Source: Alteracholeplasma palmae J233 (GTDB lineage Bacteria; Bacillota_I; Bacilli_A; Acholeplasmatales; Acholeplasmataceae). Taken from it: a DNA stretch of 64,000 nucleotides. The DNA is taken from contig NC_022538.1 of NCBI RefSeq assembly GCF_000968055.1, positions 1,027,499 to 1,091,498 of the forward strand, given 5' to 3'. The position numbers were made by a program, and so were the translations under genes. Below the pieces are notes generated by a model. That model searched no databases. It was not told the origin of the DNA and saw only the letters and a program-made list of their open reading frames with translations. Of this stretch, positions 44,743 through 54,954 are shown one piece after another; the stretch's first letter is position 1; each line of letters opens with the position of its first letter.

Positions 44743-46026
44743 TTAAAACTTAACTAATGAATCTATTTCAACTACTTCTCCACTAGCAATTGCTTTATTA
44801 GCCGCAACCCCAGTTAATACTGATTTAGCTCCATCAATTTGATTAGCTGATCTATTGAAACTATCTTCTTTGGGTTCTCCAAAGATAAAATCTAGCATGA
44901 CATTATCTCCTCCGCCATGCCCACCTTTACCTTCTACAAAGTGTACTTCATATGGCTTTCCAAACATTGGATGAACAATAATTTGTTTCTTAAGAGTAGC
45001 TCCTTCATCAGATTTTTCTCCACCTGCATTAATATATGATTTTTCTATTACATTATATTCTATTCTACCTTTAGATCCATTGATAGATACATTGTATCCT
45101 TCCCATGGCATATAGGAGTTTAAAGAATATGTTAAGATTGCTTTAGAATCATATTGAACAATAACTCCCATTGTATCTTCAATTGAGATGTCATCTGCAA
45201 AGACACTTCTATCTCTTATATAACCACTGTCTTTTTCGGCATCTAAATAAAGACCTTTTAATGTTTCATTAGATTCTAAATCGATTGCGAAAGGATCTTC
45301 TTCAGGTGTTACATTGCCATGACATCTGTCATAAAATTTAGTAATTCCTCTTTTTTCTGCATTTTCTTTACCATAAAAGTTTCTTTCCCCAAAGGCAAAG
45401 ACTCTTTTAGGATTAGCATTTAACCAAAAGTTAACTAAATCAAAATGGTGTGTTGATTTATGAACTAGTAGTCCACCGCTATTTACTTTATTTCTATGCC
45501 ATCTTCTATAGTAATCTGCACCATGTTGTGTATTTAATAACCATTCAAAATGAACAGAGAAAACTTGCCCAATCACTCCTGTTGAAATTAATTCACGCAC
45601 TTTAGTATTGTTTGGTGAATATCTATAGTTAAAGGTTACTTTAATGTTTCTTCCTGTTTCTTTTTGAACATCTAAGATTTCTTGGATTTTTTCTGCATCA
45701 ATTGTCATTGGTTTTTCAGTAACCACATCACAGCCTTTTCTCATTGATCGAATAATATAATCATGGTGAGTTCTATCAATGCTTGTTACAATAACATAAT
45801 CAGGTTTTAACTCATCTAGCATCTTATCAAAGTCTAGATAGTGATACGTTTTAACCTCTTGATAACCTAATTCTTTTAGTGCTTTATTTGTGAAGTCCAT
45901 TCTAGTTTGACTCATATCACAAATAGCTAATAGTTCTGATGTTTCTTTATATGTTGTCGCGATTGCTTCATAAAACATTCTAGAACGCCCACCGACACCA
46001 ACAATTACATATTTTTTCTTACTCAT
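44743..46026 (-). CDS. Gfo/Idh/MocA family oxidoreductase
   Basis: The 427-residue protein has an N-terminal Rossmann fold (VIVGVGGRSRMFYEAI) with EKPMTIDAEK, the family's conserved EKP motif, and a C-terminal beta-sheet domain with HKSTHHFDLVNFW. It is likely an NAD(P)-dependent sugar or sugar-acid dehydrogenase. It directly follows the serine hydrolase gene without a gap, so the two form one unit. Confidence 0.85.
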   Translation of the reverse strand: MSKKKYVIVGVGGRSRMFYEAIATTYKETSELLAICDMSQTRMDFTNKALKELGYQEVKTYHYLDFDKMLDELKPDYVIVTSIDRTHHDYIIRSMRKGCDVVTEKPMTIDAEKIQEILDVQKETGRNIKVTFNYRYSPNNTKVRELISTGVIGQVFSVHFEWLLNTQHGADYYRRWHRNKVNSGGLLVHKSTHHFDLVNFWLNANPKRVFAFGERNFYGKENAEKRGITKFYDRCHGNVTPEEDPFAIDLESNETLKGLYLDAEKDSGYIRDRSVFADDISIEDTMGVIVQYDSKAILTYSLNSYMPWEGYNVSINGSKGRIEYNVIEKSYINAGGEKSDEGATLKKQIIVHPMFGKPYEVHFVEGKGGHGGGDNVMLDFIFGEPKEDSFNRSANQIDGAKSVLTGVAANKAIASGEVVEIDSLVKF

Positions 46027-47319
46027 TTACTTTTCCTCATTTCTTATATTTATATTTAAATTAAAGTGATTTAGTATGGTTTCTGCATATCCCTTCGAAT
46101 AGATACTAATTAGGTCTTTATCATAATAAATATCCATTAAAATGGTACCTAGATTTTCTCCAATTAAGTAAACTGTTAAATTAAGTCCCTTTTCTTTTTC
46201 ATTAGCATAGGCTATATAAGGATATTTATTTTCTAAAATACCTTTACTATAGTTACTAGTAGAAAAATTGATTTCTATGCCATTAAGATTAATATGTGCT
46301 TTATCCTCAATGATTTCTAAAAAAACTCTATTTTTATCGTCTTGATATAACTTACTAAAATTATTGTTATTAGAAATTCTTTTATCTATTAGAAAATATT
46401 TTTTAGTATTCTGCTCTTTTTTATCAAAAAAATTATTAAATAGATCGATTATTTTTTGACTACCACTTTGAATGCTTTGTAGGTCTGCATAAACTGTTAA
46501 TGACATATTTTTAATAGGATTATAATAATAAATTTGACCTCCCATACCAAATAAGGTAAATCCTCCATATCTATTTTTCCATAATTGATAACCATAACCG
46601 TATCTAAAATCTGGTCCTTCTGTAGCAAGAAAAGTATCAGTTTGTTTAGAAATCGCTTGTTTCATATAATCTATATCAATATATTGTTTATGATTAGATC
46701 TTCCTAAATTTTTGATGAAATTTCCTACTTTAAACAAATCTTCTAATCTACACATTAATCCAGAACCGCCATGTGAAATACCTTCATATGTTTTTATGAT
46801 ATAACTTTCTTTAGTAAAACCTAGATCATTTAGAATTTCTATCTTAAGATATTCTAACATATCCATTTGAGTGATACTTTCCACTAAGGCTGATAGTACA
46901 TATGAAGCAGAAGTATCATAAGCAAATAAAGTACCTGGTTCTTTTTCTGGTTCTAAGGTGAAAAAGCTTTCTAAGTAGTCTTTAGTAGATCTCTTATACG
47001 TAGTTGATAAAAAACTTGTTTGCATCGTAAGAAGATCTTTAACTGTCATTTTCTTAATCATTTCATGTTTCACATCAAAAGAAAAGTATTGATAAATCTT
47101 ATCTTCAAGTTTTAATTTCTTTTGTGTATATAAAAGACCAACTGCTAGCATTACAAATGTTTTAGTCACTGAATACATTCTATGCATTGTATGTTTATTA
47201 AATGGTTCGTAATACTTTTCTAGTAGTACCTTATCATCTTGTTCTACTATGATTCCATGAATTGGTAAGTTTTCTTCTTTTAACCTATCTAAAAATGAAA
47301 TATTCATATTTTCTATCAT
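46027..47319 (-). CDS. Beta-lactamase-fold serine hydrolase (class C / esterase type)
   Basis: The 430-residue protein carries the SxxK nucleophile in YSVTKTF (Ser50), a Tyr motif in FAYDTSASYVLSAL, and GYGYQLW further on. It lacks a signal peptide, so a cytoplasmic esterase or transesterase role is more likely than cell-wall work, which fits a wall-less cell. GGAGG lies 4 bases before the ATG. It shares a transcript with the Gfo/Idh/MocA oxidoreductase, which suggests a sugar ester or lactone as substrate. Confidence 0.75.
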   Translation of the reverse strand: MIENMNISFLDRLKEENLPIHGIIVEQDDKVLLEKYYEPFNKHTMHRMYSVTKTFVMLAVGLLYTQKKLKLEDKIYQYFSFDVKHEMIKKMTVKDLLTMQTSFLSTTYKRSTKDYLESFFTLEPEKEPGTLFAYDTSASYVLSALVESITQMDMLEYLKIEILNDLGFTKESYIIKTYEGISHGGSGLMCRLEDLFKVGNFIKNLGRSNHKQYIDIDYMKQAISKQTDTFLATEGPDFRYGYGYQLWKNRYGGFTLFGMGGQIYYYNPIKNMSLTVYADLQSIQSGSQKIIDLFNNFFDKKEQNTKKYFLIDKRISNNNNFSKLYQDDKNRVFLEIIEDKAHINLNGIEINFSTSNYSKGILENKYPYIAYANEKEKGLNLTVYLIGENLGTILMDIYYDKDLISIYSKGYAETILNHFNLNINIRNEEK

Positions 47320-47394
47320 GTTGCCTCCATATGTAGTTCTTTAAACTGATAATAGCATGTTAAGGCTTTCAAAGTCAATCTTTTAGGCTTTAAA

Positions 47395-47435
47395 TTGAGT
47401 TTTTCGTGCTCGTGCACTTGATGTGCTTTTTAAAA
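47395..47435. promoter_or_regulatory. GTGC-rich operator-like stretch upstream of the serine hydrolase gene
   Basis: TTTTTCGTGCTCGTGCACTTG is followed by GATGTGC. The repeated GTGC half-sites about 75 bases before the gene start look like a regulator site, but no clean palindrome decides it. Confidence 0.25.
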
Positions 47436-47444
47436 ATGAAAAAG

Positions 47445-47467
47445 AAGCTAGCAAATGCTAACTTCTA
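47445..47467 (-). terminator. Terminator of the galM operon
   Basis: AGAAGCTAGC and GCTAACTTCT pair with a 4-base loop, overlap the galM stop codon, and are followed by CTTTTTCATTTTT on the minus strand. Confidence 0.65.
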
Positions 47468-48430
47468 CTTTTCTTCTAATGTGTATGTAACAGTTTGTTT
47501 AAATGTTTCACCTGGTTTTAATATGATATTGCTAAATTCAGGATGATTGACTGCATCTATTTCATATTGTGATTCAAAAGCTATTCCATGATATTTATTG
47601 ACGATAACATCTCTTGTCAACATTTGACCTGATGGAAAATTCATGGAATATATTTGTAAACTAGGATAACTTGTTTCCATTTTTAATGATTTATTTTTGT
47701 ATGTTAATAAAACTGTGTGATTATTTTTTTCAAATACTAGATTATGGTCAATTCCTTTTTTAGATGAATTTTGCAAAAATGGATCTTCTATAATATCACC
47801 TATTCTTACTTCTTTTCTAAAGTCAAGCGGAGTGTTTGTAACATCTATTAATTGACCACTTGGAATACTGAACTCATCTGTATCTAAAAATTTATTTGCA
47901 GAGACTTTTAATTTATGATTTAAAATTGTATTTTCTTCACTTAAGTTAAAATGTACATGATTGGTTATGTTAATTGGTGTCTTTTTATCTGTTGTGGCAG
48001 TATATGTAACTAATAATTGGTTCTTATCTAGTTTGTATGAAACATCTAGGGTTAGATTACCAGGGTAACCTTCTTCACCATCTTTAGATAAGTATCTTAA
48101 TACTATTTCTTCATCTGTCTTTTTTATAACATCAAAAGTTCTCATATAAAACCCTGTAGGTCCGCCATGCCCACCGTGATTACCAGCAAAGTTTCTGTTT
48201 AGTTGATAGACTTTACCGTCTATTTCAAACTTGCCATCTTTAATTCTGTTTGCGACTCTACCAATTGTATTTCCATAAAAACCAGTTCTTGGTCCATCAT
48301 ATACTTTTAAATCTTTATTTGTTAAAATAATATTTTTTTTATCTTCGTATGCTAGCCACTGATACATCGTAGCACCTTGATCTAAAACTTTAAGTGTTTG
48401 ATACTCATTTTTGATTTCATAAATTTTCAT
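47465..48430 (-). CDS. galM: Aldose 1-epimerase (galactose mutarotase family)
   Basis: The 321-residue protein has NRIKDGKFEIDG, RNFAGNHGGH, the catalytic His in NITNHVHFNLS and Glu in AFESQYEIDAVNHP. It interconverts anomers of aldoses such as galactose. It lies 11 bases after the enolase-superfamily gene in one unit, so it may act on the sugar of that pathway. Confidence 0.88.
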   Translation of the reverse strand: MKIYEIKNEYQTLKVLDQGATMYQWLAYEDKKNIILTNKDLKVYDGPRTGFYGNTIGRVANRIKDGKFEIDGKVYQLNRNFAGNHGGHGGPTGFYMRTFDVIKKTDEEIVLRYLSKDGEEGYPGNLTLDVSYKLDKNQLLVTYTATTDKKTPINITNHVHFNLSEENTILNHKLKVSANKFLDTDEFSIPSGQLIDVTNTPLDFRKEVRIGDIIEDPFLQNSSKKGIDHNLVFEKNNHTVLLTYKNKSLKMETSYPSLQIYSMNFPSGQMLTRDVIVNKYHGIAFESQYEIDAVNHPEFSNIILKPGETFKQTVTYTLEEK

Positions 48431-48441
48431 TATAATACTCC

Positions 48442-49542
48442 TTAGAATTCTTCTTTAAATGGAGCTAATTTTTCAAAATCAAATGTTACACCTGTTCCTG
48501 GTTCTTCAGGAGCAATAGCATAACCAGTTTTTTTATCAATTACAAGAGGTCTTGTAGTATATTGATCAATTGGGAAACTGTGCATTTCTAAGTATCCTTT
48601 ATTTGGTAATGCAGCAAGTAAACTTACATGTAATTCTTGCATACCGTGTGCTGATACTGGTAAATTATTCACATGTGAAATTGCAGCAACCTTCATAAAT
48701 CCTGTAATACCACCTACGTTTGAAGCATCTGGTTGAGGGAATCCAATTTGTCCATATTTAATTAAATGAGCAAATTCCATTGGAGTTCTTAAGTTTTCGC
48801 CAGCAGCAATTGCCATACCGGTTCTATCTGCAATTATCTTATGTCCTTCATAATTGTTTGGATCAATTGGTTCTTCTAAGAATAAAATATCATATTTCAA
48901 GAATTCACGAGCTGCTTTAATTGCTTGTTCAACAGTCCAGCTCATGTTAGCATCTACCATGAATAAAGTATCTGGTCCAATCATTTCTCTTAATGCTTTA
49001 ACTCTTTCAATATCTTCTGCTAATGTTTTTTGTCCTACTTTAATTTTGATTGCTTTTAATCCCATATCAAGATATTTCTTATGGTGTGCTAATAATTTTG
49101 GTAATGGGAAACTTAAATCGATTGCTCCACCATATGTGAAGACTTCGTTAGATGATCCACCTAGTAATTTATATAATGGTTCTCCTGCTTTTTTAGCTCT
49201 TAAATCCCATAAAGCAATATCTACAGCTGAAATCGCAAAGCTTGCTAAACCACCGTGACCTAAATAGTGAACTGCAGTTTGCATCACTTCCCATAAATGT
49301 TCTACATTAGCAGGATCTTTTCCTAATAATGCATTTCTTAATTCAATTTGGATAAGTTTAGCAACTGAACGTCCGCCAAACCCTCCTGTATATGTATATC
49401 CAACACCAACTCTATTATCATCAGTGATAACTTTAACTATTGGTACTTCAAAATGCGTATGAACGCCATGTTTCGCATCACTTACTAATTCAGGAAGTGG
49501 AATGCGGTAATACTCTACAATGATATCTTTAATTGTTGACAT
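48442..49542 (-). CDS. Mandelate racemase/muconate lactonizing family acid-sugar dehydratase
   Basis: The 366-residue enolase-superfamily protein has the KxK motif in AIKIKVG, metal ligands in MVDANMSW, LEEPID and AAGENL, and a His in SAHGMQELHVSL. This set fits dehydratases of acid sugars such as galactarate/talarate; cycloisomerases remain possible. ATG 49542 has AGGAGG 8 bases before it, better than TTG 49548. Together with galM it suggests oxidation or dehydration of a galactose-type sugar acid. Confidence 0.82.
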   Translation of the reverse strand: MSTIKDIIVEYYRIPLPELVSDAKHGVHTHFEVPIVKVITDDNRVGVGYTYTGGFGGRSVAKLIQIELRNALLGKDPANVEHLWEVMQTAVHYLGHGGLASFAISAVDIALWDLRAKKAGEPLYKLLGGSSNEVFTYGGAIDLSFPLPKLLAHHKKYLDMGLKAIKIKVGQKTLAEDIERVKALREMIGPDTLFMVDANMSWTVEQAIKAAREFLKYDILFLEEPIDPNNYEGHKIIADRTGMAIAAGENLRTPMEFAHLIKYGQIGFPQPDASNVGGITGFMKVAAISHVNNLPVSAHGMQELHVSLLAALPNKGYLEMHSFPIDQYTTRPLVIDKKTGYAIAPEEPGTGVTFDFEKLAPFKEEF

Positions 49543-49565
49543 TTTCAATGCCTCCTATTTATTGT

Positions 49566-49597
49566 TGTCCGTTATCTTGGACACTGTCTATATTATA
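49566..49597 (-). promoter_or_regulatory. Promoter -10 and operator-like palindrome of the dehydratase operon
   Basis: TATAAT lies at 49592-49597 on the minus strand. Just downstream, TGTCC (49579-49583) and GGACA (49566-49570) form an inverted repeat spaced by 8 bases, well placed for a repressor acting on early elongation. Confidence 0.45.
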
Positions 49598-49646
49598 AGT
49601 CGTTTTAGATAAATAATCAATAGTTTTACTTAACTTTTTAAAATAA

Positions 49647-49678
49647 AAAGCAAGCAGAAATATTATTCTGCCTGCTTT
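49647..49678 (-). terminator. Terminator of the nadD-recD2 operon
   Basis: AAAGCAAGCAGAA (49647-49659) and TTCTGCCTGCTTT (49666-49678) pair with one mismatch, followed by TTTTATTTTA on the minus strand. Confidence 0.75.
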
Positions 49679-49742
49679 GCTAGTCTTTATTCATATTTTA
49701 CCACTTTATTCTATAACTTACAATCAAGTTTTAAATGCTTAT

Positions 49743-51944
49743 TTAATCTAAAAAGTCATATGGAGAAATATCATCTGAATCATTTACTTGATTCATACTG
49801 CTTAATCTTTGAGCTAACATAGTTTTTCTTTTTTCCGCTAATTGATTAGAGGCAAATTTGAGTATTTCCATATTTCCTAAAATTAGTAGATACTTTTTTG
49901 CTCTTGTGATAGCTGTATAAATTAATTCTTTTTTTAACATATGCATATATTGTCTTACAACAGGAAGTATAACAATAGGGTATTCACTTCCTTGAGATTT
50001 ATGAATGCTGATTGCGTAAGCTAAATTTAATTCTTCTAAGTCTTGTTTATAGTATCTCACTTTTGTCTCATCAAACGATACTTCCAAAAAAGGTTTAGAA
50101 TCATTGTCGTATGAAAACTCTGTTACAAGTCCTATATCGCCGTTCATTACATTTCTTTCAGGGTCATTGACTAATTGAATCACTTTATCATGCAAGAAAA
50201 AGGTTTTATCGTTATAGTTTAATCCTTCGTTTTTGATATTAGGATTAAACGTTGACTGAATGAGTTTATTGATTTCATCAATACCTAAATCACCTTTATA
50301 CATTGGTATTAAGACCTCTATATCATCTTTTAAACTATATCCTTGTTCTAAAGCACCTTTGATTTGACTTAAAATCATATTCTTAATTTCTGGAATATTA
50401 CCTGTTTTAAAATAAACATCTTCGTTTGTCATTAATAAATCATCTGTTAAGTTTTGTTCATTAATACTTCTTGCCAGGGTAATAATATGAGAATCTTTAG
50501 CTTGTCTGTGGATTTCATTTAATTTAACAGTAGGTATGACTTTTGACGCAATCATATCTCCTAATACATTTCCCGGGCCAACTGATGGTAGTTGATCTTC
50601 ATCACCTACAATAATCACTTGATGATTCACTCTTATCGCATCAAATAACTTTTTAGCTAAAAAGATATCTATCATTGATGCTTCATCAATAATTAATAAT
50701 TTCTCTCTTATTGGATTATTTTCATCAAATGTGAATTTCCCATCATAGTTGTATCCTAGTTGTCTATGAATTGTTTGAGCTTTTAAATCTAGTAATTCTT
50801 CCATTCTTTTAGCAGCTCTGCCGGTTGGGGCCATTAATGCTAGTTGGTAATTCTTTTTAAAATCAACATCGTAATATAATTGATACACACTAATAATACC
50901 ATCGATAATTGTTGTTTTCCCTGTACCTGGTCCACCTGTAATAATTGTTAAAGGGTTATTAAGTGCCGTAATAATTGCTTGTTTTTGAAGGTTAGTATAT
51001 GTAATACCTTTTTGTTTTTCAACAAAACTGATTAAATCAGCTAAACTATCATTATCTAAATCAAAGGAATCGTTTAATAAATGTTTAATTTTATCAGAAA
51101 GAGCTAGTTCAGTATGATAAATAACTGCTAAAAAGTAATTATTATTTTCTAGAATAATCTTTTTTTCGTTAACAAGTTCCTCTAAGGCATCCTCAATAGG
51201 TAAATCTTCTTTAAGTAATCCTCTTACCATTTCATAAATTTCAAATTTAGTTGTGTATAAATGTCCATTTTGGTAAGAAAGAGTTTCTAATGTATAAATA
51301 ATCGAAGCTTTAATACTTCTTAAGTCAGCATTAGATAGTCCAAATTTTTTAGCAATTGCATGTGCTTTATTAAAACCAAATCCATCTATTTCATACATTA
51401 ATCTATAAGGATCTTCTTTTAGCTTAATAAGCGTATCATCATGATATGTATTAATAAGTTTTAATGCAACTTTACTTGTAAGTCCATATCCGTAAAGTTC
51501 TACTAATATCTCTTCTTCTTTTTTATTTTCTTTTAACTGATCATATAATTTTTTACTTTTAAGTTCAGTAAAACCTATTTTAGATAAAATAGTATGATCT
51601 TTAATAATTTGTTCAATTGCTGTTTCACCAAAAGTTTCAACAATTTTAAAGGCTGTTTTAGGTCCAATACCTACAAAAAAAGAGCTAGATAAATAACTCA
51701 CTAGCCCTGATTTAGTTTGTACTTCTAACTGCTTAAAAGAATCTACTTTAAATTGTTTCCCGTAAGTATTGTGTTCTGTATAACTCCCTGTAAATTCATA
51801 TGAAACATCATCACTTAGTTTTGGAAAATAGCCAACAACAGTAATTGTTTTATGGTCTTCAGTTTCAATTTTGGCAATTGAATAACCATTTTCAGCATTA
51901 TGAAATAAGTAAGTTTTTATGGTGCCGCTAACAACTTCTGTCAT
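49743..51944 (-). CDS. recD2: RecD2-type 5'-3' DNA helicase
   Basis: The 733-residue SF1B helicase has an N-terminal OB-like and helix-hairpin-helix region (FVGIGPKTAFKIVETFG), Walker A GGPGTGKTTI, Walker B LLIIDEASM, GDEDQLPSVGPGNVL and motif VI (YTAITRAKKYLLILG). It acts without RecBC in repair. It ends an operon nadD-nadE-mnmA-recD2, 11 bases after mnmA. Confidence 0.93.
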   Translation of the reverse strand: MTEVVSGTIKTYLFHNAENGYSIAKIETEDHKTITVVGYFPKLSDDVSYEFTGSYTEHNTYGKQFKVDSFKQLEVQTKSGLVSYLSSSFFVGIGPKTAFKIVETFGETAIEQIIKDHTILSKIGFTELKSKKLYDQLKENKKEEEILVELYGYGLTSKVALKLINTYHDDTLIKLKEDPYRLMYEIDGFGFNKAHAIAKKFGLSNADLRSIKASIIYTLETLSYQNGHLYTTKFEIYEMVRGLLKEDLPIEDALEELVNEKKIILENNNYFLAVIYHTELALSDKIKHLLNDSFDLDNDSLADLISFVEKQKGITYTNLQKQAIITALNNPLTIITGGPGTGKTTIIDGIISVYQLYYDVDFKKNYQLALMAPTGRAAKRMEELLDLKAQTIHRQLGYNYDGKFTFDENNPIREKLLIIDEASMIDIFLAKKLFDAIRVNHQVIIVGDEDQLPSVGPGNVLGDMIASKVIPTVKLNEIHRQAKDSHIITLARSINEQNLTDDLLMTNEDVYFKTGNIPEIKNMILSQIKGALEQGYSLKDDIEVLIPMYKGDLGIDEINKLIQSTFNPNIKNEGLNYNDKTFFLHDKVIQLVNDPERNVMNGDIGLVTEFSYDNDSKPFLEVSFDETKVRYYKQDLEELNLAYAISIHKSQGSEYPIVILPVVRQYMHMLKKELIYTAITRAKKYLLILGNMEILKFASNQLAEKRKTMLAQRLSSMNQVNDSDDISPYDFLD

Positions 51945-51955
51945 GATATCTCCTT

Positions 51956-53095
51956 TTAGCTATAAAGTCTTTTTTTCCCTTCGTTAAACACTTCGTTAAT
52001 AAATCCCGCTCCTAAACAAACATCATCTAAATAGAAAGCAGCTGCTTGTCCAGGTGTCACAGCTTTTATTTTTTGTGGGTATGTTACTTCAATTGTCGTA
52101 TCATCTAACCATTTAATAAATACATCTTGATCTGGTTGACGGTATCTAAACTTAGCAAACATTTTTCCTGATTTTTTTTCACCTCTCCATTTTACATCAG
52201 TAATAATTGCTTTATCACTATATAAATAAGGGTGATCAAATCCTTTTTCTACATAAAGTGTATTTGTTTTTAAGTCTTTACCCACAACAAACCATGGTTC
52301 TTGACCATCTTGTGTACCACCTATACCTAAACCTTTTCTTTGTCCAATTGTATAGTTCATAAGTCCAAAGTGTTCTTTAATAAATGTTCCATCAAGCGTT
52401 CTCATATCGCCACTTTTAGCTGGTAAATAATTGCTTAAAAATCCTGAAAAATCTCTTTCTCCAATAAAACAAACGCCTGTTGAATCTTTTTTAGTAGCAT
52501 TAATTAAATTATTTTCTAATGCTATTTTTCTTACTTCAGGCTTTGTTAAGTGTCCAATAGGAAATAATACTTTTTTTATTTGTTCACTTTCAAGTTGTGA
52601 TAAGAAATATGTTTGATCTTTATTATTATCTACTGCTTTAATTAATTTAGGGTTATTGATATCTGTTTGATCAACTTGAGCATAATGCCCCATTGCAATG
52701 TAATCAGGGTTAAATTTTTGTGCATATTCTACAAATGATTTAAATTTAATTTCATTATTACATAGAATATCTGGATTAGGTGTTCTATTTTTTCTATATT
52801 CATCTAAGAAATATTCAAAGACTTTATTCCAATATTCATCAATAAAGTCTACTTTATGTATTTTAATACCTATTTGGTTAGCAACTCTTACTGCATCTTG
52901 ATAATCTTTTTCTTGTTCGCAAACTTCATCATTTAAAGTTGGGTTACCATTAATATCACTGTTGGTTGCGCTATCCCAGTTTCTCATGAAAACAGCTTCT
53001 ACATCGTATCCTTGTTGTTTTAGTAGTAACGCAGCAACACTACTATCAACACCTCCGGATAATCCTATTAATACTTTTTTATTTTTATTATTCAT
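51956..53095 (-). CDS. mnmA: tRNA-specific 2-thiouridylase
   Basis: The 379-residue protein has the PP-loop LIGLSGGVDSSVAALLL, catalytic Cys in PDILCNNEIKF and the second Cys in STGVCFIGERDF, and GQRKGLGIGG. It makes 2-thiouridine at tRNA position 34. ATG 53095 (MNNKNKKVLIG) fits the family length; GTG 53104 overlaps the nadE stop and is an alternative. Confidence 0.94.
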   Translation of the reverse strand: MNNKNKKVLIGLSGGVDSSVAALLLKQQGYDVEAVFMRNWDSATNSDINGNPTLNDEVCEQEKDYQDAVRVANQIGIKIHKVDFIDEYWNKVFEYFLDEYRKNRTPNPDILCNNEIKFKSFVEYAQKFNPDYIAMGHYAQVDQTDINNPKLIKAVDNNKDQTYFLSQLESEQIKKVLFPIGHLTKPEVRKIALENNLINATKKDSTGVCFIGERDFSGFLSNYLPAKSGDMRTLDGTFIKEHFGLMNYTIGQRKGLGIGGTQDGQEPWFVVGKDLKTNTLYVEKGFDHPYLYSDKAIITDVKWRGEKKSGKMFAKFRYRQPDQDVFIKWLDDTTIEVTYPQKIKAVTPGQAAAFYLDDVCLGAGFINEVFNEGKKRLYS

Positions 53096-53100
53096 TGACT

Positions 53101-54948
53101 TCACTTTCTTTTTATATCGCTTGGTAATCTTAATTCTCCTCTTGGAGATAAACTTATAGATAATACTTTTGGTCCTTCTGGCATAGGTTGTCTTTTGAAC
53201 TGCTGAGTATAAAAACGTTTAAAGAAACGTTCGATATATTTATCATTTTGCTCATTAGTAAGTCCAAATGTATTTTCAAGTAACCATTTAATTTGTTTTT
53301 TATCTTTACCATTTACTAAAAAATGATACATGATAAAATCATTAATTTCATATAATCCTACTTCATCTTCAGTTTTTTGTTCTTTTTTGAGTTCTGGTGA
53401 AATAGGTGCGTTATAAATACTTTCTAATATATTTTTATAATCTTTAAATTCATTTTCAGCATAATACTCAACTAATGCTTTAACCCATATTTTAGGTAAA
53501 CCAGCATTCACGTTATACATACTCATGTGATCTCCATTAAATGTCATCCAGCCTAAAGCAATCTCTGACATGTCACCTGTGCCTAAGACAAAAGCATTTT
53601 CTTTATTAGCAGTGTTCATTAAGATCATTGTTCTAATTCTGGCTTGTGTATTCTCATAGGTAGTATCTTCATGGTTATGGTTAAGTAATTCTAGATGTGT
53701 TTCAACTTCTTTTTTAATTGGAATCACTAATTGTGTAATATTTAGTTTTTCCATTAGTTTAACTGCATCATTTTTACTTCTATTTGAAGTTGCCTCTGCA
53801 GGCATTGTAATCCCAATGACATCTTTTGGGTCTCTATTTAATTCTTTTATTGCTTTATACGCAGTTAATAGTGCGAGTGTTGAATCAAGCCCTCCAGAAA
53901 TACCAATGACAATTTTTAAGTTATTTACACTTCTTAATTTAGTTTTAAGAGCCTCTGTTTGAATTGCACTCGCTAATCTAAATTGATACTCTGTATTATT
54001 TTTAGGAATAAATGGTGTTTTATCTAATTGTTTTTCAAATTGATATGTTTTACTTTCAGTTATTGTAAAAGGAATGAATGGAATATTTTTTTCATTTCCT
54101 ATTTTTTGATCTGCATAAGTCATATCAACTCTTCTTTGATGTTTAATAGCATCAACATCAACATCAACTACTAAAGTCTCATCTTTATTGAAAAAATCTT
54201 TTTCTCCAATAACCTCACCTAAAACAGCAGCCAGTTTATGATTTGAATAAACAACATCAGTTGTTGATTCACTTGAGCCACAGCTTGTATAAAAATAACC
54301 ACTAATCTGTTTTCTTGAGTGATCTATCACTGCACTTCTTCTACCTTCAACTTTATTAATATGCTCTGTTGAAGCAGATAGATTAAAGAGTAAATGTGCT
54401 CCATTTAAGGCAAGTAAATCACTTGGAGCATAAGTAGTCCATAAGTCTTGGCATATTTCAACGCCAAATTTCACATTATATTGACTATTTTCAAAAATCA
54501 TATCTCCAAATAAAACTTTTTGTCCTAAAATAGTTATTTCTTTATTTTGGGTAAACATTCCTGCTTGAAACCATCTTTTTTCATAAAACTCTTTATAATT
54601 TGGAATGAATTTTTTAGGTATCGCTCCAAGTATTTTCTTATCTTGAATAACAATAGCTGCATTAAACAAAACTTCATCTACTAAAAGTGGTAAACCAACT
54701 ATGTATACCCCTTTATAAGTTGTTTTATCTATTACCTCTTTTAAAGCTTCTAAAGACTCATCTAAAAAACTTTTTTCATAAAATAAATCAGCTGCTGTAT
54801 ATCCACTTAATGAAAGTTCAGGAAAAAGAACAATAGCCGATTGACTATTATTTAATATTTTTAATGTTTCTATTGCATTTTCTAAAGGACGACCAATTGT
54901 TTGGTTAATGGTTGCTAATTCTACTTTTATAAATCCGTTTTTATACAT
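53101..54948 (-). CDS. nadE: Glutamine-dependent NAD+ synthetase
   Basis: The 615-residue protein joins an N-terminal nitrilase-type glutaminase (Glu in LFPELSLSGY, Lys in AIPKKFIPNYKEFYEKRWF, Cys in FGVEICQDLW) to a C-terminal synthetase with the ATP loop VIGISGGLDSTLAL. It completes NAD from nicotinate adenine dinucleotide. It lies 6 bases after nadD. Confidence 0.94.
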   Translation of the reverse strand: MYKNGFIKVELATINQTIGRPLENAIETLKILNNSQSAIVLFPELSLSGYTAADLFYEKSFLDESLEALKEVIDKTTYKGVYIVGLPLLVDEVLFNAAIVIQDKKILGAIPKKFIPNYKEFYEKRWFQAGMFTQNKEITILGQKVLFGDMIFENSQYNVKFGVEICQDLWTTYAPSDLLALNGAHLLFNLSASTEHINKVEGRRSAVIDHSRKQISGYFYTSCGSSESTTDVVYSNHKLAAVLGEVIGEKDFFNKDETLVVDVDVDAIKHQRRVDMTYADQKIGNEKNIPFIPFTITESKTYQFEKQLDKTPFIPKNNTEYQFRLASAIQTEALKTKLRSVNNLKIVIGISGGLDSTLALLTAYKAIKELNRDPKDVIGITMPAEATSNRSKNDAVKLMEKLNITQLVIPIKKEVETHLELLNHNHEDTTYENTQARIRTMILMNTANKENAFVLGTGDMSEIALGWMTFNGDHMSMYNVNAGLPKIWVKALVEYYAENEFKDYKNILESIYNAPISPELKKEQKTEDEVGLYEINDFIMYHFLVNGKDKKQIKWLLENTFGLTNEQNDKYIERFFKRFYTQQFKRQPMPEGPKVLSISLSPRGELRLPSDIKRK

Positions 54949-54954
54949 AACTTT

